The notes beneath the pieces are model-generated. The model did not search any database. It saw nothing but the letters and a program-made list of their open reading frames with translations, and was not told where the DNA came from. From Microbacterium sp. (GTDB lineage Bacteria; Actinomycetota; Actinomycetes; Actinomycetales; Microbacteriaceae): a stretch of 64,000 bases of DNA. The translations under genes and the position numbers were made by a program. Below are positions 16,111 to 24,354 of this stretch, piece by piece (the first letter of the stretch is position 1; each line of letters opens with the position of its first letter). Location: positions 124,001 to 188,000 of the forward strand of contig JAFKIL010000006.1 in assembly GCA_017306415.1 (NCBI GenBank), read 5' to 3'.

Positions 16111-17396
16111 CACACCGTCCGCCCGAAGCTCGGCTGTGCGACCGCGATGTCCGGCCCGAGCTCCCTTTCGATCTCGAGCAGGCGGTTCCATTTCGCGGTG
16201 CGCTCGGACCGCATCGTGGATCCCACCTTGATCTGCCCCGTGTTCCAGCCGACGGCGAGGTCGGCGAGCCAATCGTCCTCCGTCTCGCCCGAGCGGGCTG
16301 ACAGCACGGTGGCGTAGCCGGCGGCGTGCGCGAGCTCGACCACTTCGCGCGCCTGACTGAGCGTGCCGATCTGGTTCGGCTTGACGAGCACCGCGTTCGC
16401 CACCGACTCGTCGATCCCGCGCTGGACACGGTCGGGCGACGTGACGAACAGGTCGTCGCCGAGCAGCTGGATGTCGCCGAGACTCGCGGTCGCTTCGCGC
16501 CATCCGGTCCAGTCGTCTTCGGCCAAGGCATCCTCGATCGACACGATCGGGAAATCCCGGACCCACGAGGCCAGCTCCGCGGTGAGCTCGCGCGCTGTCA
16601 TCGTGCGGCCCTCCGTCTCCCACCGGTAGGTGTCGTTGCCGGAGGTGTGGAACTGGGTCGCGGCGACGTCGATCGCGATCGCGATGTCGTCCCCGGGTGT
16701 CAGTCCCGTCCTCTCGAACGCCCGCATGAGCACCTCGAGCGCGTCGCGGTTGCCGTCGAGACGAGGGCCGTAGCCGCCCTCGTCGGCGACGAGCGCCCAG
16801 GTGGCGCCGCGCTCCCGGAGCACCTCGCCGGTCGCCGCCCGCACACGGGAAACCCGTTCGATGGCCTCGGAGAACGTCGTCGCACCGACGGGGATCACGA
16901 GGAAGTCCTGCACGTCGAGCGCACGAGCCGCATGCGCGCCGCCCGAGATGATGTTGACCATCGGCATCGGGGTGCTGCGGACGCTCTCCCCGCACGACGC
17001 GAACAGCGGCATCCCGCGCGACGCGGCGGCCGCGCGGGCCGTCGCCACCGAGATCGCCAAGATGGCATTTGCGCCGAGGCGACCTCCGTCCGGCGTGCCG
17101 TCGGCGGCCCTCAGCGCGATGTCCACGCCGGCCTGGTCGACGACATCGAGACCGAGCACGGCGTCGCGCAGCCCGCCCTCCGCGTTCGCCACGGCGCGCT
17201 GCACGCCGAAGCCGCCGTAGCGCTCCCCGCCGTCGCGCAGCTCGCGCGCCTCGTGCGACCCGGTGGACGCCCCGGAGGGGACGATCGCCCGGCCGCGGTG
17301 GCCGCCGGCGGTGACGACCGTGCATCCCACGGTAGGGCGGCCGCGGGAATCCAGCGCCTCGAAGGCCATCACGGAGGCGACGGGATCAACGCTCAT
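16110..17396 (-). CDS. Enolase paralogue with altered catalytic residues
   Basis: The protein has 428 residues, full enolase length. Conserved: PSGASTG (40-46), NIISGGAHA with His155, ADEGG with Glu206, metal ligands Asp243 (AIDVAAT), Glu288 (SIEDALAEDDW) and Asp315 (GDDLFVT), base Lys339 (LVKPNQIGTL), Arg368-Ser369 for phosphate, and Lys402. Changed: the Glu of the usual QEF motif is Asp164 (VQDF), and the His of SHRSGETED is Ala367 (SARSGETED). The protein should bind Mg2+ and a phosphorylated 2-hydroxy acid-type ligand, but its chemistry may differ from glycolytic enolase. Overlaps the kinase gene by 11 bp and the dehydrogenase gene by 1 bp. A dedicated catabolic role is inferred; the housekeeping eno should be elsewhere. 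Confidence 0.9.
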   Translation of the reverse strand: MSVDPVASVMAFEALDSRGRPTVGCTVVTAGGHRGRAIVPSGASTGSHEARELRDGGERYGGFGVQRAVANAEGGLRDAVLGLDVVDQAGVDIALRAADGTPDGGRLGANAILAISVATARAAAASRGMPLFASCGESVRSTPMPMVNIISGGAHAARALDVQDFLVIPVGATTFSEAIERVSRVRAATGEVLRERGATWALVADEGGYGPRLDGNRDALEVLMRAFERTGLTPGDDIAIAIDVAATQFHTSGNDTYRWETEGRTMTARELTAELASWVRDFPIVSIEDALAEDDWTGWREATASLGDIQLLGDDLFVTSPDRVQRGIDESVANAVLVKPNQIGTLSQAREVVELAHAAGYATVLSARSGETEDDWLADLAVGWNTGQIKVGSTMRSERTAKWNRLLEIERELGPDIAVAQPSFGRTV

Positions 17397-18402
17397 CGGG
17401 GAGACTCCAGATGTCGGCGAGGCGCCCGTGGTCGGACGCGAGGAGAGTGAGCCCGTGAGCGCGCGCGCGATCGCGTTGCTCAGCGGTGAGGTAGTCGACG
17501 GGTGACTTGCCGTCCACCCGGGCGAGGATCAGCGCCCCCACATGCTGAACGAGGTATGCCTCGTCCAGGGACTGGTCGATCCCCGCCTGATAGCTGGCGA
17601 CGAAAGCCTGTGCGGTCTCGACCAGTCCGGGTGCGTGGACGGGGGATGCGATGAGCTTGCAGACGAGATGGTGGAGCAGGAAGGCCACGTCGAAGACGGG
17701 GTCGCCCGTGTGCGCCACCTCCCAGTCGATGACCCAGAGCTCGGTGCTCGGCGCCGCGTCGACGAGGATGTTCTTGGGCGAGAAGTCGCCGTGGACCAGG
17801 GCAGAGCGCGTGCGCGACATGCGATCGACGAGTTCAGCGATGGTGGGTGCCGCCGCCAGGTTCCGCTCGGCCGCCACCTCGTAGAACGGCCTCACCCGGA
17901 GCTGCTGGAAGGCGTCCTGATCCGTGAACTCCGCCAAAACGCCCGCATCATCGTTCGCCGACGCGGCATGCCACGACGCCAGGAGGTCGCCGAGGTGCGC
18001 TCCCAATTCCGGACGAATCACTCCTGCGAGCAGCTGAGACTTCCAGTTGTCGTAGGACGTCGGCGCGAGCTCGACGACGATTACATTGCGGGAACGGTCC
18101 ACAGCCACCACCGAGGGCACCGCGTCCGGCCGGATGCCGCGCGCCCATCGCAGGGCGGCCGCCTCTGTGAAGGATCGCTCGGGCGACGCCTCCCAGATCT
18201 CGGATACGCGAAGGCGCGGGAGCGCACGCTTGACCACGAAGTCGCGGCCGCCGCCGTGCACGACGGCGACATCGTTGGAGACGCCGCCCGCCAGCGGCTC
18301 GACCGTCGCCTCTTCGTCGGCGCCGAGCATGCCGACGCTCCTCAGCGCCGCCGCCGCAGAGTCCCGCAGGTCATCGTCGACAGCATCCACACTCGCCTTC
18401 AC
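17386..18402 (-). CDS. APH-fold small-molecule kinase
   Basis: The protein has 338 residues. The nucleotide lysine is probably Lys58 (FVVKRALPRLRV). The catalytic loop is VHGDFSPKNILV with Asp206 and Asn211, and the metal motif is VIDWEVAHTGDP with Asp226. This is the choline / aminoglycoside / methylthioribose kinase fold (phosphotransferase family, PF01636 type). The VKRALPRLR segment recalls methylthioribose kinases. Placed ahead of and overlapping an enolase paralogue, it is unlikely to be a resistance enzyme; it probably phosphorylates a hydroxyl on a pathway intermediate that the enolase then dehydrates. ATG start; 43 bp after the dioxygenase stop. Kinase fold is firm, substrate unknown. 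Confidence 0.85.
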   Translation of the reverse strand: MKASVDAVDDDLRDSAAAALRSVGMLGADEEATVEPLAGGVSNDVAVVHGGGRDFVVKRALPRLRVSEIWEASPERSFTEAAALRWARGIRPDAVPSVVAVDRSRNVIVVELAPTSYDNWKSQLLAGVIRPELGAHLGDLLASWHAASANDDAGVLAEFTDQDAFQQLRVRPFYEVAAERNLAAAPTIAELVDRMSRTRSALVHGDFSPKNILVDAAPSTELWVIDWEVAHTGDPVFDVAFLLHHLVCKLIASPVHAPGLVETAQAFVASYQAGIDQSLDEAYLVQHVGALILARVDGKSPVDYLTAEQRDRARAHGLTLLASDHGRLADIWSLPDER

Positions 18403-18445
18403 GCACTCATCCCTTCCCGTCGTCGCCGCCGCCGCGCGTTCGCCA

Positions 18446-19489
18446 TCAACGCAGTGCGGCGGGCTTCTGGTGGAAGAACTCCGCCGCAGCCTCCTCGTTC
18501 ATGGCGGCCTGTTCGAGCTCGGCCGCCTCCTTCGGCGGTGCGGGGAACGAGTCGTGGATGAACGACTCCGGAATCTCGACGTTGCGATAGATCGACTGCC
18601 CGGGGTTGCCGCCGGCCGCGTGGTATGTCTTCGTCTCCCAGTCGGGCATGGTGTTCACCCATCCGCCGGAGTTCACCTCCATGCGGAACCCGCCCGGCTC
18701 CCGGAAGTAGAGATAGGTGATCTCGTCGATCCCGTGCACGCCCGGGCCGAGCTCGATCGGAGTGCCGTGCGACACCGCGGCCTCGGCCATCCGTTCGACA
18801 TCGACGCGCTGGTCGACCCGGAAGGCGATGTGGTGCCCGCGGCCCGTCATGCCGCTGAAGTCGGGAACGAGCGCGACGTCGTGGGTCGAACGGATGGCGT
18901 TGCAGGTGAGGGTGGAGAAGACGGAGAAGCCGGGTTCGACCTCCGTCTGCGCGGTGTGGCGCGCTCCCAGCTTCTTGTAGAACTCGATGTCGCCCCGCAT
19001 GTTGCCGGTCGGCATCGTGACGTGGTCGAGGTAGCGTGCGGCGCCGCCCCCGTTCAGGGGCATCTTCTGAGGACGATTCGGGACCGCGTGATCCTTGAGC
19101 TCCTCCGGCGCCTCGTAGAGATCGACATCCCAGAACACTTCGTTGAGGTGACGGCCGAACGCCGAACGGTACTGGTAGGTGCGACCGTGCCCCGTCCACG
19201 AGTCGATCCAACCCACGTGCTCCTCCGTGTCGATCAGGCGCTTGGCAACGGTGTCCGGGTCGCCCGGGCCGTAGGTTCGCCATCCGATCCGCCCGAGGCC
19301 CGGCTCGTTCGCCTCTGTGACGATGAAGCTCGAATGCAGCCACTCGGCCCACCCGCGCATATACACCGACTGCCCCTCACGGGTCGTCTCCTGAAGACCC
19401 AGGACATCCTTCATCCAGGCGACGGTCTCTTCGGGCTTGGGGCTCAGCAGCTCGACGTGCGCGAGCTGGGACAGCAGGATCTCTGACAT
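18446..19489 (-). CDS. VOC-fold extradiol-type dioxygenase
   Basis: The protein has 347 residues from ATG 19489, preceded by AAGGAG. It has two VOC modules: N-terminal LAHVELLSPKPEETVAWMKDVLGL (about 7-30) and catalytic C-terminal YLDHVTMPTGNMRGDIEFYKKLG. The three type I extradiol iron ligands are visible: His in LDHV, His in GRGHHIAFRVD and Glu in GFRMEVNSGG; the nearby Tyr (TYLYFREPGG) also fits. It should cleave a catecholic ring next to the two hydroxyls using Fe(II) and O2. The tail of about 70 residues rich in Ala/Glu is longer than in small catechol 2,3-dioxygenases. Second gene of the operon, 26 bp after FAH 2. Confidence 0.88.
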   Translation of the reverse strand: MSEILLSQLAHVELLSPKPEETVAWMKDVLGLQETTREGQSVYMRGWAEWLHSSFIVTEANEPGLGRIGWRTYGPGDPDTVAKRLIDTEEHVGWIDSWTGHGRTYQYRSAFGRHLNEVFWDVDLYEAPEELKDHAVPNRPQKMPLNGGGAARYLDHVTMPTGNMRGDIEFYKKLGARHTAQTEVEPGFSVFSTLTCNAIRSTHDVALVPDFSGMTGRGHHIAFRVDQRVDVERMAEAAVSHGTPIELGPGVHGIDEITYLYFREPGGFRMEVNSGGWVNTMPDWETKTYHAAGGNPGQSIYRNVEIPESFIHDSFPAPPKEAAELEQAAMNEEAAAEFFHQKPAALR

Positions 19490-19515
19490 GTCGCTCCTTG
19501 TCTCTTGACTGTTGT

Positions 19516-20490
19516 TCAGGCGGGCGGTTCGACGCACAACGTCCGCTGCATGCCGAGACCCGTGATGGTGGATTCGATGACATCGCCGGGTCGAAGCCAG
19601 CGGTTGTCGTGATGGCCGGCGTTTCCCGCGGGAGAACCGGTAAGGATCATGTCGCCGGGCGACAGGCGGGTCATCTGCGAGGCGTAGCTGACGCAGTCCT
19701 CAACGCCGTGGATGATGTCGTCGATCAGCTGGTCCTGCATGACCTCGCCGTTGACCGACAAGGTGATGCGCAGGCGGCGGTAGTCAGGGATGAACCGCCG
19801 GGGCACGATCACCGGTCCGGTCGGGAAGAAGGTCGGGCGGTTCTTGGAGGTCACGAAGTCTGTGAGCGGGAAGCCTGGCCGGCTCATCACGTCGCGCACC
19901 GTGATGTCGTTGCTGATCGTGTACCCGGCGACATGACTCAGCGCGTCCCCGGGAGCGACATGATGGGTCGGTTTGGCGATCAGGACTCCCAGTTCGAGTT
20001 CCCAGTCGTGCTTCTCGCCAGGAGTCCACAGCACGACGTCGTCGTTCGCTCCCGACACCGCTGAGGGAATGCCGGGGAACATGAAGGGCTCGGATGCCCG
20101 CGAGCGGGCCTGCTGTGACGCGAATGCGCGCAGCTCGTCATCGGATCGCTCGTCGCCGTCGTTGCGGAACCAGGCGAAGACGATCTGCTCTACATGGCGG
20201 AAGTAGTTCGCGCCCGCGCACAGCAGCTGCCCGGGAGGCTGAACGGGCGGGAGCGGCCGCACTTCGTCCAACGGAATGCCGACGGCACTGGCGGACAGCA
20301 GCTCTTCGAGAGCATCGATCGCCGAGTCCCAGTCCTGCAGAAGGCCGATGACGGACACCTCTCGCCCGAGGAGGGCCGAAACATCGTGGACCCGGTCGTC
20401 GATCACGGCCCCGGTGAAAACGCGTCCCTCGATGTCGAAGGTCCCCAGGCCGAATGCGCCCGGGAGCACCGCTGAATCTTCGTTCGACAC
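19516..20490 (-). CDS. Fumarylacetoacetate hydrolase family protein (FAH 2)
   Basis: The protein has 324 residues from GTG 20490, preceded by AAGGAG about 10 bases away; a frame extending upstream would cross the operator and is rejected. FAH motifs: ICAGANYF-like LLCAGANYFRHVEQ, metal ligands in HDWELELGVLIAKP, GYTISNDITVRDV, FFPTGPVIVP and DMILTGSPAGNAG. It resembles the 2-hydroxyhepta-2,4-diene-1,7-dioate isomerase / acylpyruvase type. First gene of the 11-gene operon, next to the extradiol dioxygenase, so it probably acts on the ring-fission product; a second FAH lies at the far end of the operon and may act later. Confidence 0.88.
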   Translation of the reverse strand: MSNEDSAVLPGAFGLGTFDIEGRVFTGAVIDDRVHDVSALLGREVSVIGLLQDWDSAIDALEELLSASAVGIPLDEVRPLPPVQPPGQLLCAGANYFRHVEQIVFAWFRNDGDERSDDELRAFASQQARSRASEPFMFPGIPSAVSGANDDVVLWTPGEKHDWELELGVLIAKPTHHVAPGDALSHVAGYTISNDITVRDVMSRPGFPLTDFVTSKNRPTFFPTGPVIVPRRFIPDYRRLRITLSVNGEVMQDQLIDDIIHGVEDCVSYASQMTRLSPGDMILTGSPAGNAGHHDNRWLRPGDVIESTITGLGMQRTLCVEPPA

Positions 20491-20517
20491 CGTTGTCGCT
20501 CTCCTTGTTCTTCGCTG

Positions 20518-20545
20518 AACTAGAACACGACTGCGCGTTCTAGTT
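20518..20545. promoter_or_regulatory. Operator for the divergent TetR regulator
   Basis: AACTAGAAC (20518-20526) and GTTCTAGTT (20537-20545) form a perfect 9-bp inverted repeat with a 10-bp spacer, between the operon start (20490) and the TetR start (20604). Position and form are those of a TetR-family operator acting on both promoters. Confidence 0.8.
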
Positions 20546-20603
20546 TTAGTGTGCGGCACGACACGGCGCGATGTCAAGTGTGATTTCTCGGACATAGCAT
20601 GGG

Positions 20604-21236
20604 GTGGTGTCAGAAGCAGGGAAGATCCGCCAGCCCCTCCAGCGGAGGAGCCAGGAGGCGTTCGAGCGCGTCCTGAAGGCGGGCCGCGAGATCCTCGAGA
20701 ACGTCGGTGTCGAAGGCTTCACGGTTGCCGCCGTCTCGAAGCGCGCGGGAGTGTCCGTCGGGTCGATCTACTTGCGCGTCCCCAGCCGCGAGGCTCTCAT
20801 CCTGGCCATCCACGACGAAGAGATGGAGCGCCTAGAGCGCGAAGAGAATTCGTTCAACCAGGCCGACGCATCAGACCTCGATACCCGCTCCTACGTCATC
20901 GATGTCGTGCTCAAGACCGCCGGGCACACCCTCGCCAACGCCGGAATCCTCCGCGCCTTCATGCGCCGAGGACCCGATGATCCGGACATCTGGGCACGCG
21001 CACGAGCCACGAGCCAGCGGATCGCTGCCGACTTCGAGTTCGCGATGCTCAAGCGCCGAGACGAGTTCGCGCATGCCGATCCCGAGAAGGCCGTGGACTT
21101 CGCCTTCCGGGTCGTCTACAACATGACCGCTCGACGAGTGACGCACGGCGCGGAATTCGAATCAGCGCGCCCCCTGAGCGATGAAGAATTCCTGCAGGAG
21201 CTCGGCGAGATGGTCGCCGACTATCTGGTCGGCTGA
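20604..21236 (+). CDS. TetR/AcrR-family regulator of the catabolic operon
   Basis: The protein has 210 residues. The N-terminal TetR helix-turn-helix is ILENVGVEGFTVAAVSKRAGVSVGSIYLRVPSREAL (about 30-65). The C-terminal ligand domain is all helical and unlike well-known members. It is divergent from the 11-gene operon, with a perfect palindrome between them, so it should repress that operon and itself until a pathway compound binds. Two adjacent GTG codons (20604, 20607) can start; the first is used here. It ends 219 bp before the convergent FGE gene. Confidence 0.88.
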   Translation: MVSEAGKIRQPLQRRSQEAFERVLKAGREILENVGVEGFTVAAVSKRAGVSVGSIYLRVPSREALILAIHDEEMERLEREENSFNQADASDLDTRSYVIDVVLKTAGHTLANAGILRAFMRRGPDDPDIWARARATSQRIAADFEFAMLKRRDEFAHADPEKAVDFAFRVVYNMTARRVTHGAEFESARPLSDEEFLQELGEMVADYLVG

Positions 21237-21237
21237 G

Positions 21238-21271
21238 GTCGCCGGGGCCGGTGACGTCCACGGCCGGCGAC
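21238..21271. terminator. Possible hairpin after the TetR gene
   Basis: GTCGCC at 21238-21243 pairs with GGCGAC at 21266-21271, and GGCCG with CGGCC inside it, giving 11 pairs with a 2-base bulge just after the TetR stop. The 218-bp stretch between the convergent TetR and FGE genes holds no other feature. Confidence 0.35.
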
Positions 21272-21454
21272 TCACGCCCGCCGTGCGGGCCACCTCTCGT
21301 CCCACCGTCGACACCATTGTGGCCAGTCAGAGCACCGCATTCGCCCCGGGCGGCGATCGCCTCTTCGTCGTCAGTCACGCCGCGTGGCGAGGTCGGTGAT
21401 GTCGGCGATCAGCCGATCGCGCTGCTCCGCGCGGGACCGACGGCCGCGACACAG

Positions 21455-22519
21455 TCACGCCGAGGCTGCCCGGTCCCACACCGGGAGCTCGATGCGCGAC
21501 GCTGCGTCTCCAGCGTGCGAGATCTCCTGGTGCGCGACCACGGTCGCCGCGGTGCGGAAGCCGGCGTTGCCCATCGAGGAGTCCGGCGTGTTCGAGGTGC
21601 GGGCGGAGTTGCGGTACCGGTTGCAGTACGAGATGTGGCACAGGTAGCTGCCGCCCCGCATCACTCGTCCGGAACCGGATGCCGGACCGCGGGGGTCGCT
21701 CGCGGGCGACGCGCGGTAGTACCCGGGCGAGAACCAGTCCGCGCACCACTCCCACACGTTCCCGACGGTCTGCCACAGGCCGTACCCGTTCGGGGTGAAC
21801 GAACGGACCGGCGCGGTGCCGAGGTATCCGTCGTCGACGGTGTTCGTGACCGGGAACTCGCCCTGCCAGATGTTCGCCCGCCAGCCTCCTGCATCCACCT
21901 CCTCGTCGCCCCACGGGTACTTCGCCGCGACGAGACCGCCGCGCGATGCGTACTCCCACTCGGCCTCGGTCGGCAGCCGCCGCCCCGCCCACTCGGCGTA
22001 GGCGACGGCGTCGTTCCAGCTCACATGGGTGACCGGATGGTCGCCGAGTCCGTCGAGGTCGGAGTCGCGCCCGCCGGGATGGCGCCAATCGGCCCCGCGC
22101 ACGCCGAGCCACCAGGGTGCGGCGGCGACGGAGCCCATCACATCCGCGTCCGGCGCCCGCAGCAGGAGGTGGAAGACCGCGGAGAAGCCGAAGCTCTCCG
22201 CCTCGGTGACGTACCCGGTCGCCGCGACGAAGCGGGCGAACGCGTCGTTCGTGACGGACGTGGCGTCGATCTGAAAGGCGTCGAGCGACACCTCGTGGCG
22301 GGGCGACTCCCCGTCCCCGCGGTTCTCATCACCCGACGCGTCGCCCATCACGAAGGTGCCCGCGGGGATCGCCACCTGCTCCAGATCGTGGACACCGCCC
22401 GCCAGCACGGCCGGCGGCGGCACCCGTGTACCGAGCTCGACGAAGACGCCCCGGCTCGGCGCACCGCACGTGCAGCCCGCGCCGCACGATCCGCCCGTCG
22501 CATCGGTCGACGTGTCCAT
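21455..22519 (-). CDS. Formylglycine-generating enzyme (sulfatase activator)
   Basis: The protein has 354 residues from ATG 22519, which follows GGAGGGAG; an ATG at 22549 lacks a well-spaced site. FGE-sulfatase domain: IPAGTFVMGD, VTNDAFARFV, THVSWNDAVAYAEWAGRRLPTE, and NVWEWCADWF. The C-terminal active site RGGSYLCHISYC contains Cys294 and Cys299, the copper-binding pair of true FGEs, so this is not a generic SUMF1-like protein. The N-terminal CGAGCTC cluster (Cys12, 16, 18) is a usual actinobacterial feature. It converts the sulfatase active-site Cys to formylglycine. It lies about 55 bp after the sulfatase gene, its obvious client. Confidence 0.92.
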   Translation of the reverse strand: MDTSTDATGGSCGAGCTCGAPSRGVFVELGTRVPPPAVLAGGVHDLEQVAIPAGTFVMGDASGDENRGDGESPRHEVSLDAFQIDATSVTNDAFARFVAATGYVTEAESFGFSAVFHLLLRAPDADVMGSVAAAPWWLGVRGADWRHPGGRDSDLDGLGDHPVTHVSWNDAVAYAEWAGRRLPTEAEWEYASRGGLVAAKYPWGDEEVDAGGWRANIWQGEFPVTNTVDDGYLGTAPVRSFTPNGYGLWQTVGNVWEWCADWFSPGYYRASPASDPRGPASGSGRVMRGGSYLCHISYCNRYRNSARTSNTPDSSMGNAGFRTAATVVAHQEISHAGDAASRIELPVWDRAASA

Positions 22520-22575
22520 CCCACTCCCTCCGGAGGTGCTCGCATCCATCCTGCCGCCACCCGCGCTGCGACGGG

Positions 22576-24354
22576 TCAGCCGATGAAGGACAGCTCCTGC
22601 AGACGCCGCTCCAGACCCACGACGTCTTCAGTCGTGATCCCCGGTACGGCAGCCGCGGCCTGCAGAACCGTGGAGACCCGCGAACGGGCGACGAAGTTCG
22701 CGTTGCCGAGCTGGGGGATAAGCGCGATCAGCTGGTCGCGTGCGTCAGGGATCTCGAGGAGATTCCGCAACGAGGTCGTGGCGACGATGGCGTCCGGTGC
22801 AAGGTCGTCCTTCGTGACGATGCCCGCTCGTCCCGCCTCGATAAGATCCCACTGCGCACCGATCAGGAGGTGCGCACGTGTGACCGGTCCGACCGCCGGC
22901 AGTCCGAGCCGGGCGAATTGCTCCTCGGGAGCGTCCGTCTCACGCATGAGGTCGACGAGGAGCTGGGCCATCTCCAGCTCACGTTCGTCGTCGCGAAGCG
23001 GTGCCTTCTGCTGGGGATCGCGCTTCAGGTCGAACAGCAGCGACCCGTACGGGTACGGGCTGCGTACTGCCCAACCGGGGACCTTGAGAGTGGGGACGCC
23101 CTTGGTGAAAGCGAAGGGCGGCGCCAGCTCGGCCTCCGCCAACTCGCGGGGCGTGAATCGGGAGTCCATATGCGTGGGCATGAGCGTGAACTCGAACAGC
23201 GGGGTGTTGTCCGGCGACGCGCAGTCACGCATGTACACGTATCTCCCATCGGTGACATTGACGTGGCCGCCGAAGGACCCGAAGAGGGCGCCCTCACGGA
23301 TCGAGCCGGATCCGCTCATCGCCTGACGCAGAGGTCGCCCCTGCATGTCCGCGGTGCGATCCACCCCGAAGACGTCGAGGAGAGTGGGGCCGATGTCGAT
23401 GGTCTGAACGAGCTCGGTACTTCTCGTGCCGGCAAGACCCATCCTCGGATCCCACACGAACAGCGGGGTGTGGATGTTCTCGTCATACCAAGGCTGCACC
23501 AGCTTGCCCCACCAGCCCTGCTCGCCGAGGAGGAAGCCGTGGTCCGTGCACACGATCAGCATCGTGTCGTCCCACATCCCGTACTCGTCGAATGCGTCCA
23601 GCACCCGTCCGAGCGACCGGTCGCACATGGACAGCAGAGCGGTGTAGTTCTGCCGGGCGGCGTCGGCCTCGCTTCTCGACTCGATCACGCGCCGGTAGGA
23701 GGGCCAATCGAAGATCGGCCCGCTCTGCGCGGGCTCGCCGTTGAGGGCTCGGTAGTCGTCGTACGTGAAGAACGGCTCGTGCGGATCGAAGCACTCGATC
23801 TGGAGCATCCACCGGTCGGCGTCATGGTTGACGTGGAGGAACTGGAGACCGGCGTCGAACGTGCGGGTCTGCGAGTGATCCGCCTCGTCGGACATGTACG
23901 AGCGGTTGATCCAGTCCTGCCGCGTGTGCGACCCGCCACCGTTCAGGTTGTCGGGCACCTCGATGTCACCCACGTGCCCCTTCCACGGGTCCCCGGCCTG
24001 CCCTCGGACGAGTTCGTAGCTGGCGAAGCGGTTGACGTAGGACGCGCCTCCGTCCTCCCAGTAGTGATGGTGGTCGGTCGCGAGGTGGCAGTAGACATCG
24101 TTCCTGCCCAGCATCTCGGGAACGGAATCGTCGAACGGCTCCAGCGGACCCCAGGAACGGTGCAGGAAGTTGTAACGACCGGTGTGCAGCTCGCGGCGGG
24201 CCGGCATGCAGGGCATGCTGCCCGCGTAGCAGTTATCGAACACGACGCTGCGCCGTGCGAGCCGTTCGAAGTGGGGCGCATGGACCCCGTCCGCACCATA
24301 CGGAGGCAGATACTTGCGGTTCAGACTGTCGAACAGGACGATGACGGCCTTCAT
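22576..24354 (-). CDS. Type I sulfatase (Cys-type)
   Basis: The protein has 592 residues, no signal peptide, so cytosolic. The modification motif CxPxR is present as Cys49-Met-Pro51-Ala-Arg53 within SMPCMPARRELHTGR; metal ligand Asp9 (LFDSLN), with further ligands in CTDHGFLLGE. The C-terminal third is the expected alpha/beta subdomain (GSLLFDLKRDPQQKAPL). It hydrolyses a sulfate ester after activation by the FGE encoded next. Starting directly after the TetR stop, it belongs to the operon with a GH3 glycosidase and ABC importer; together they suggest uptake and breakdown of a sulfated glycoside or oligosaccharide. Substrate subfamily cannot be fixed by eye. Confidence 0.92.
   Translation of the reverse strand: MKAVIVLFDSLNRKYLPPYGADGVHAPHFERLARRSVVFDNCYAGSMPCMPARRELHTGRYNFLHRSWGPLEPFDDSVPEMLGRNDVYCHLATDHHHYWEDGGASYVNRFASYELVRGQAGDPWKGHVGDIEVPDNLNGGGSHTRQDWINRSYMSDEADHSQTRTFDAGLQFLHVNHDADRWMLQIECFDPHEPFFTYDDYRALNGEPAQSGPIFDWPSYRRVIESRSEADAARQNYTALLSMCDRSLGRVLDAFDEYGMWDDTMLIVCTDHGFLLGEQGWWGKLVQPWYDENIHTPLFVWDPRMGLAGTRSTELVQTIDIGPTLLDVFGVDRTADMQGRPLRQAMSGSGSIREGALFGSFGGHVNVTDGRYVYMRDCASPDNTPLFEFTLMPTHMDSRFTPRELAEAELAPPFAFTKGVPTLKVPGWAVRSPYPYGSLLFDLKRDPQQKAPLRDDERELEMAQLLVDLMRETDAPEEQFARLGLPAVGPVTRAHLLIGAQWDLIEAGRAGIVTKDDLAPDAIVATTSLRNLLEIPDARDQLIALIPQLGNANFVARSRVSTVLQAAAAVPGITTEDVVGLERRLQELSFIG

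Noticed and set aside
15088-17325. Apparent 745-residue minus-strand protein
   Set aside because: The front half is an out-of-frame reading of the enolase gene; the dehydrogenase starts at 16110.
17386-18402. Aminoglycoside resistance phosphotransferase
   Set aside because: The fold is shared, but the gene is translationally coupled to an enolase paralogue in a catabolic operon and lacks resistance context.
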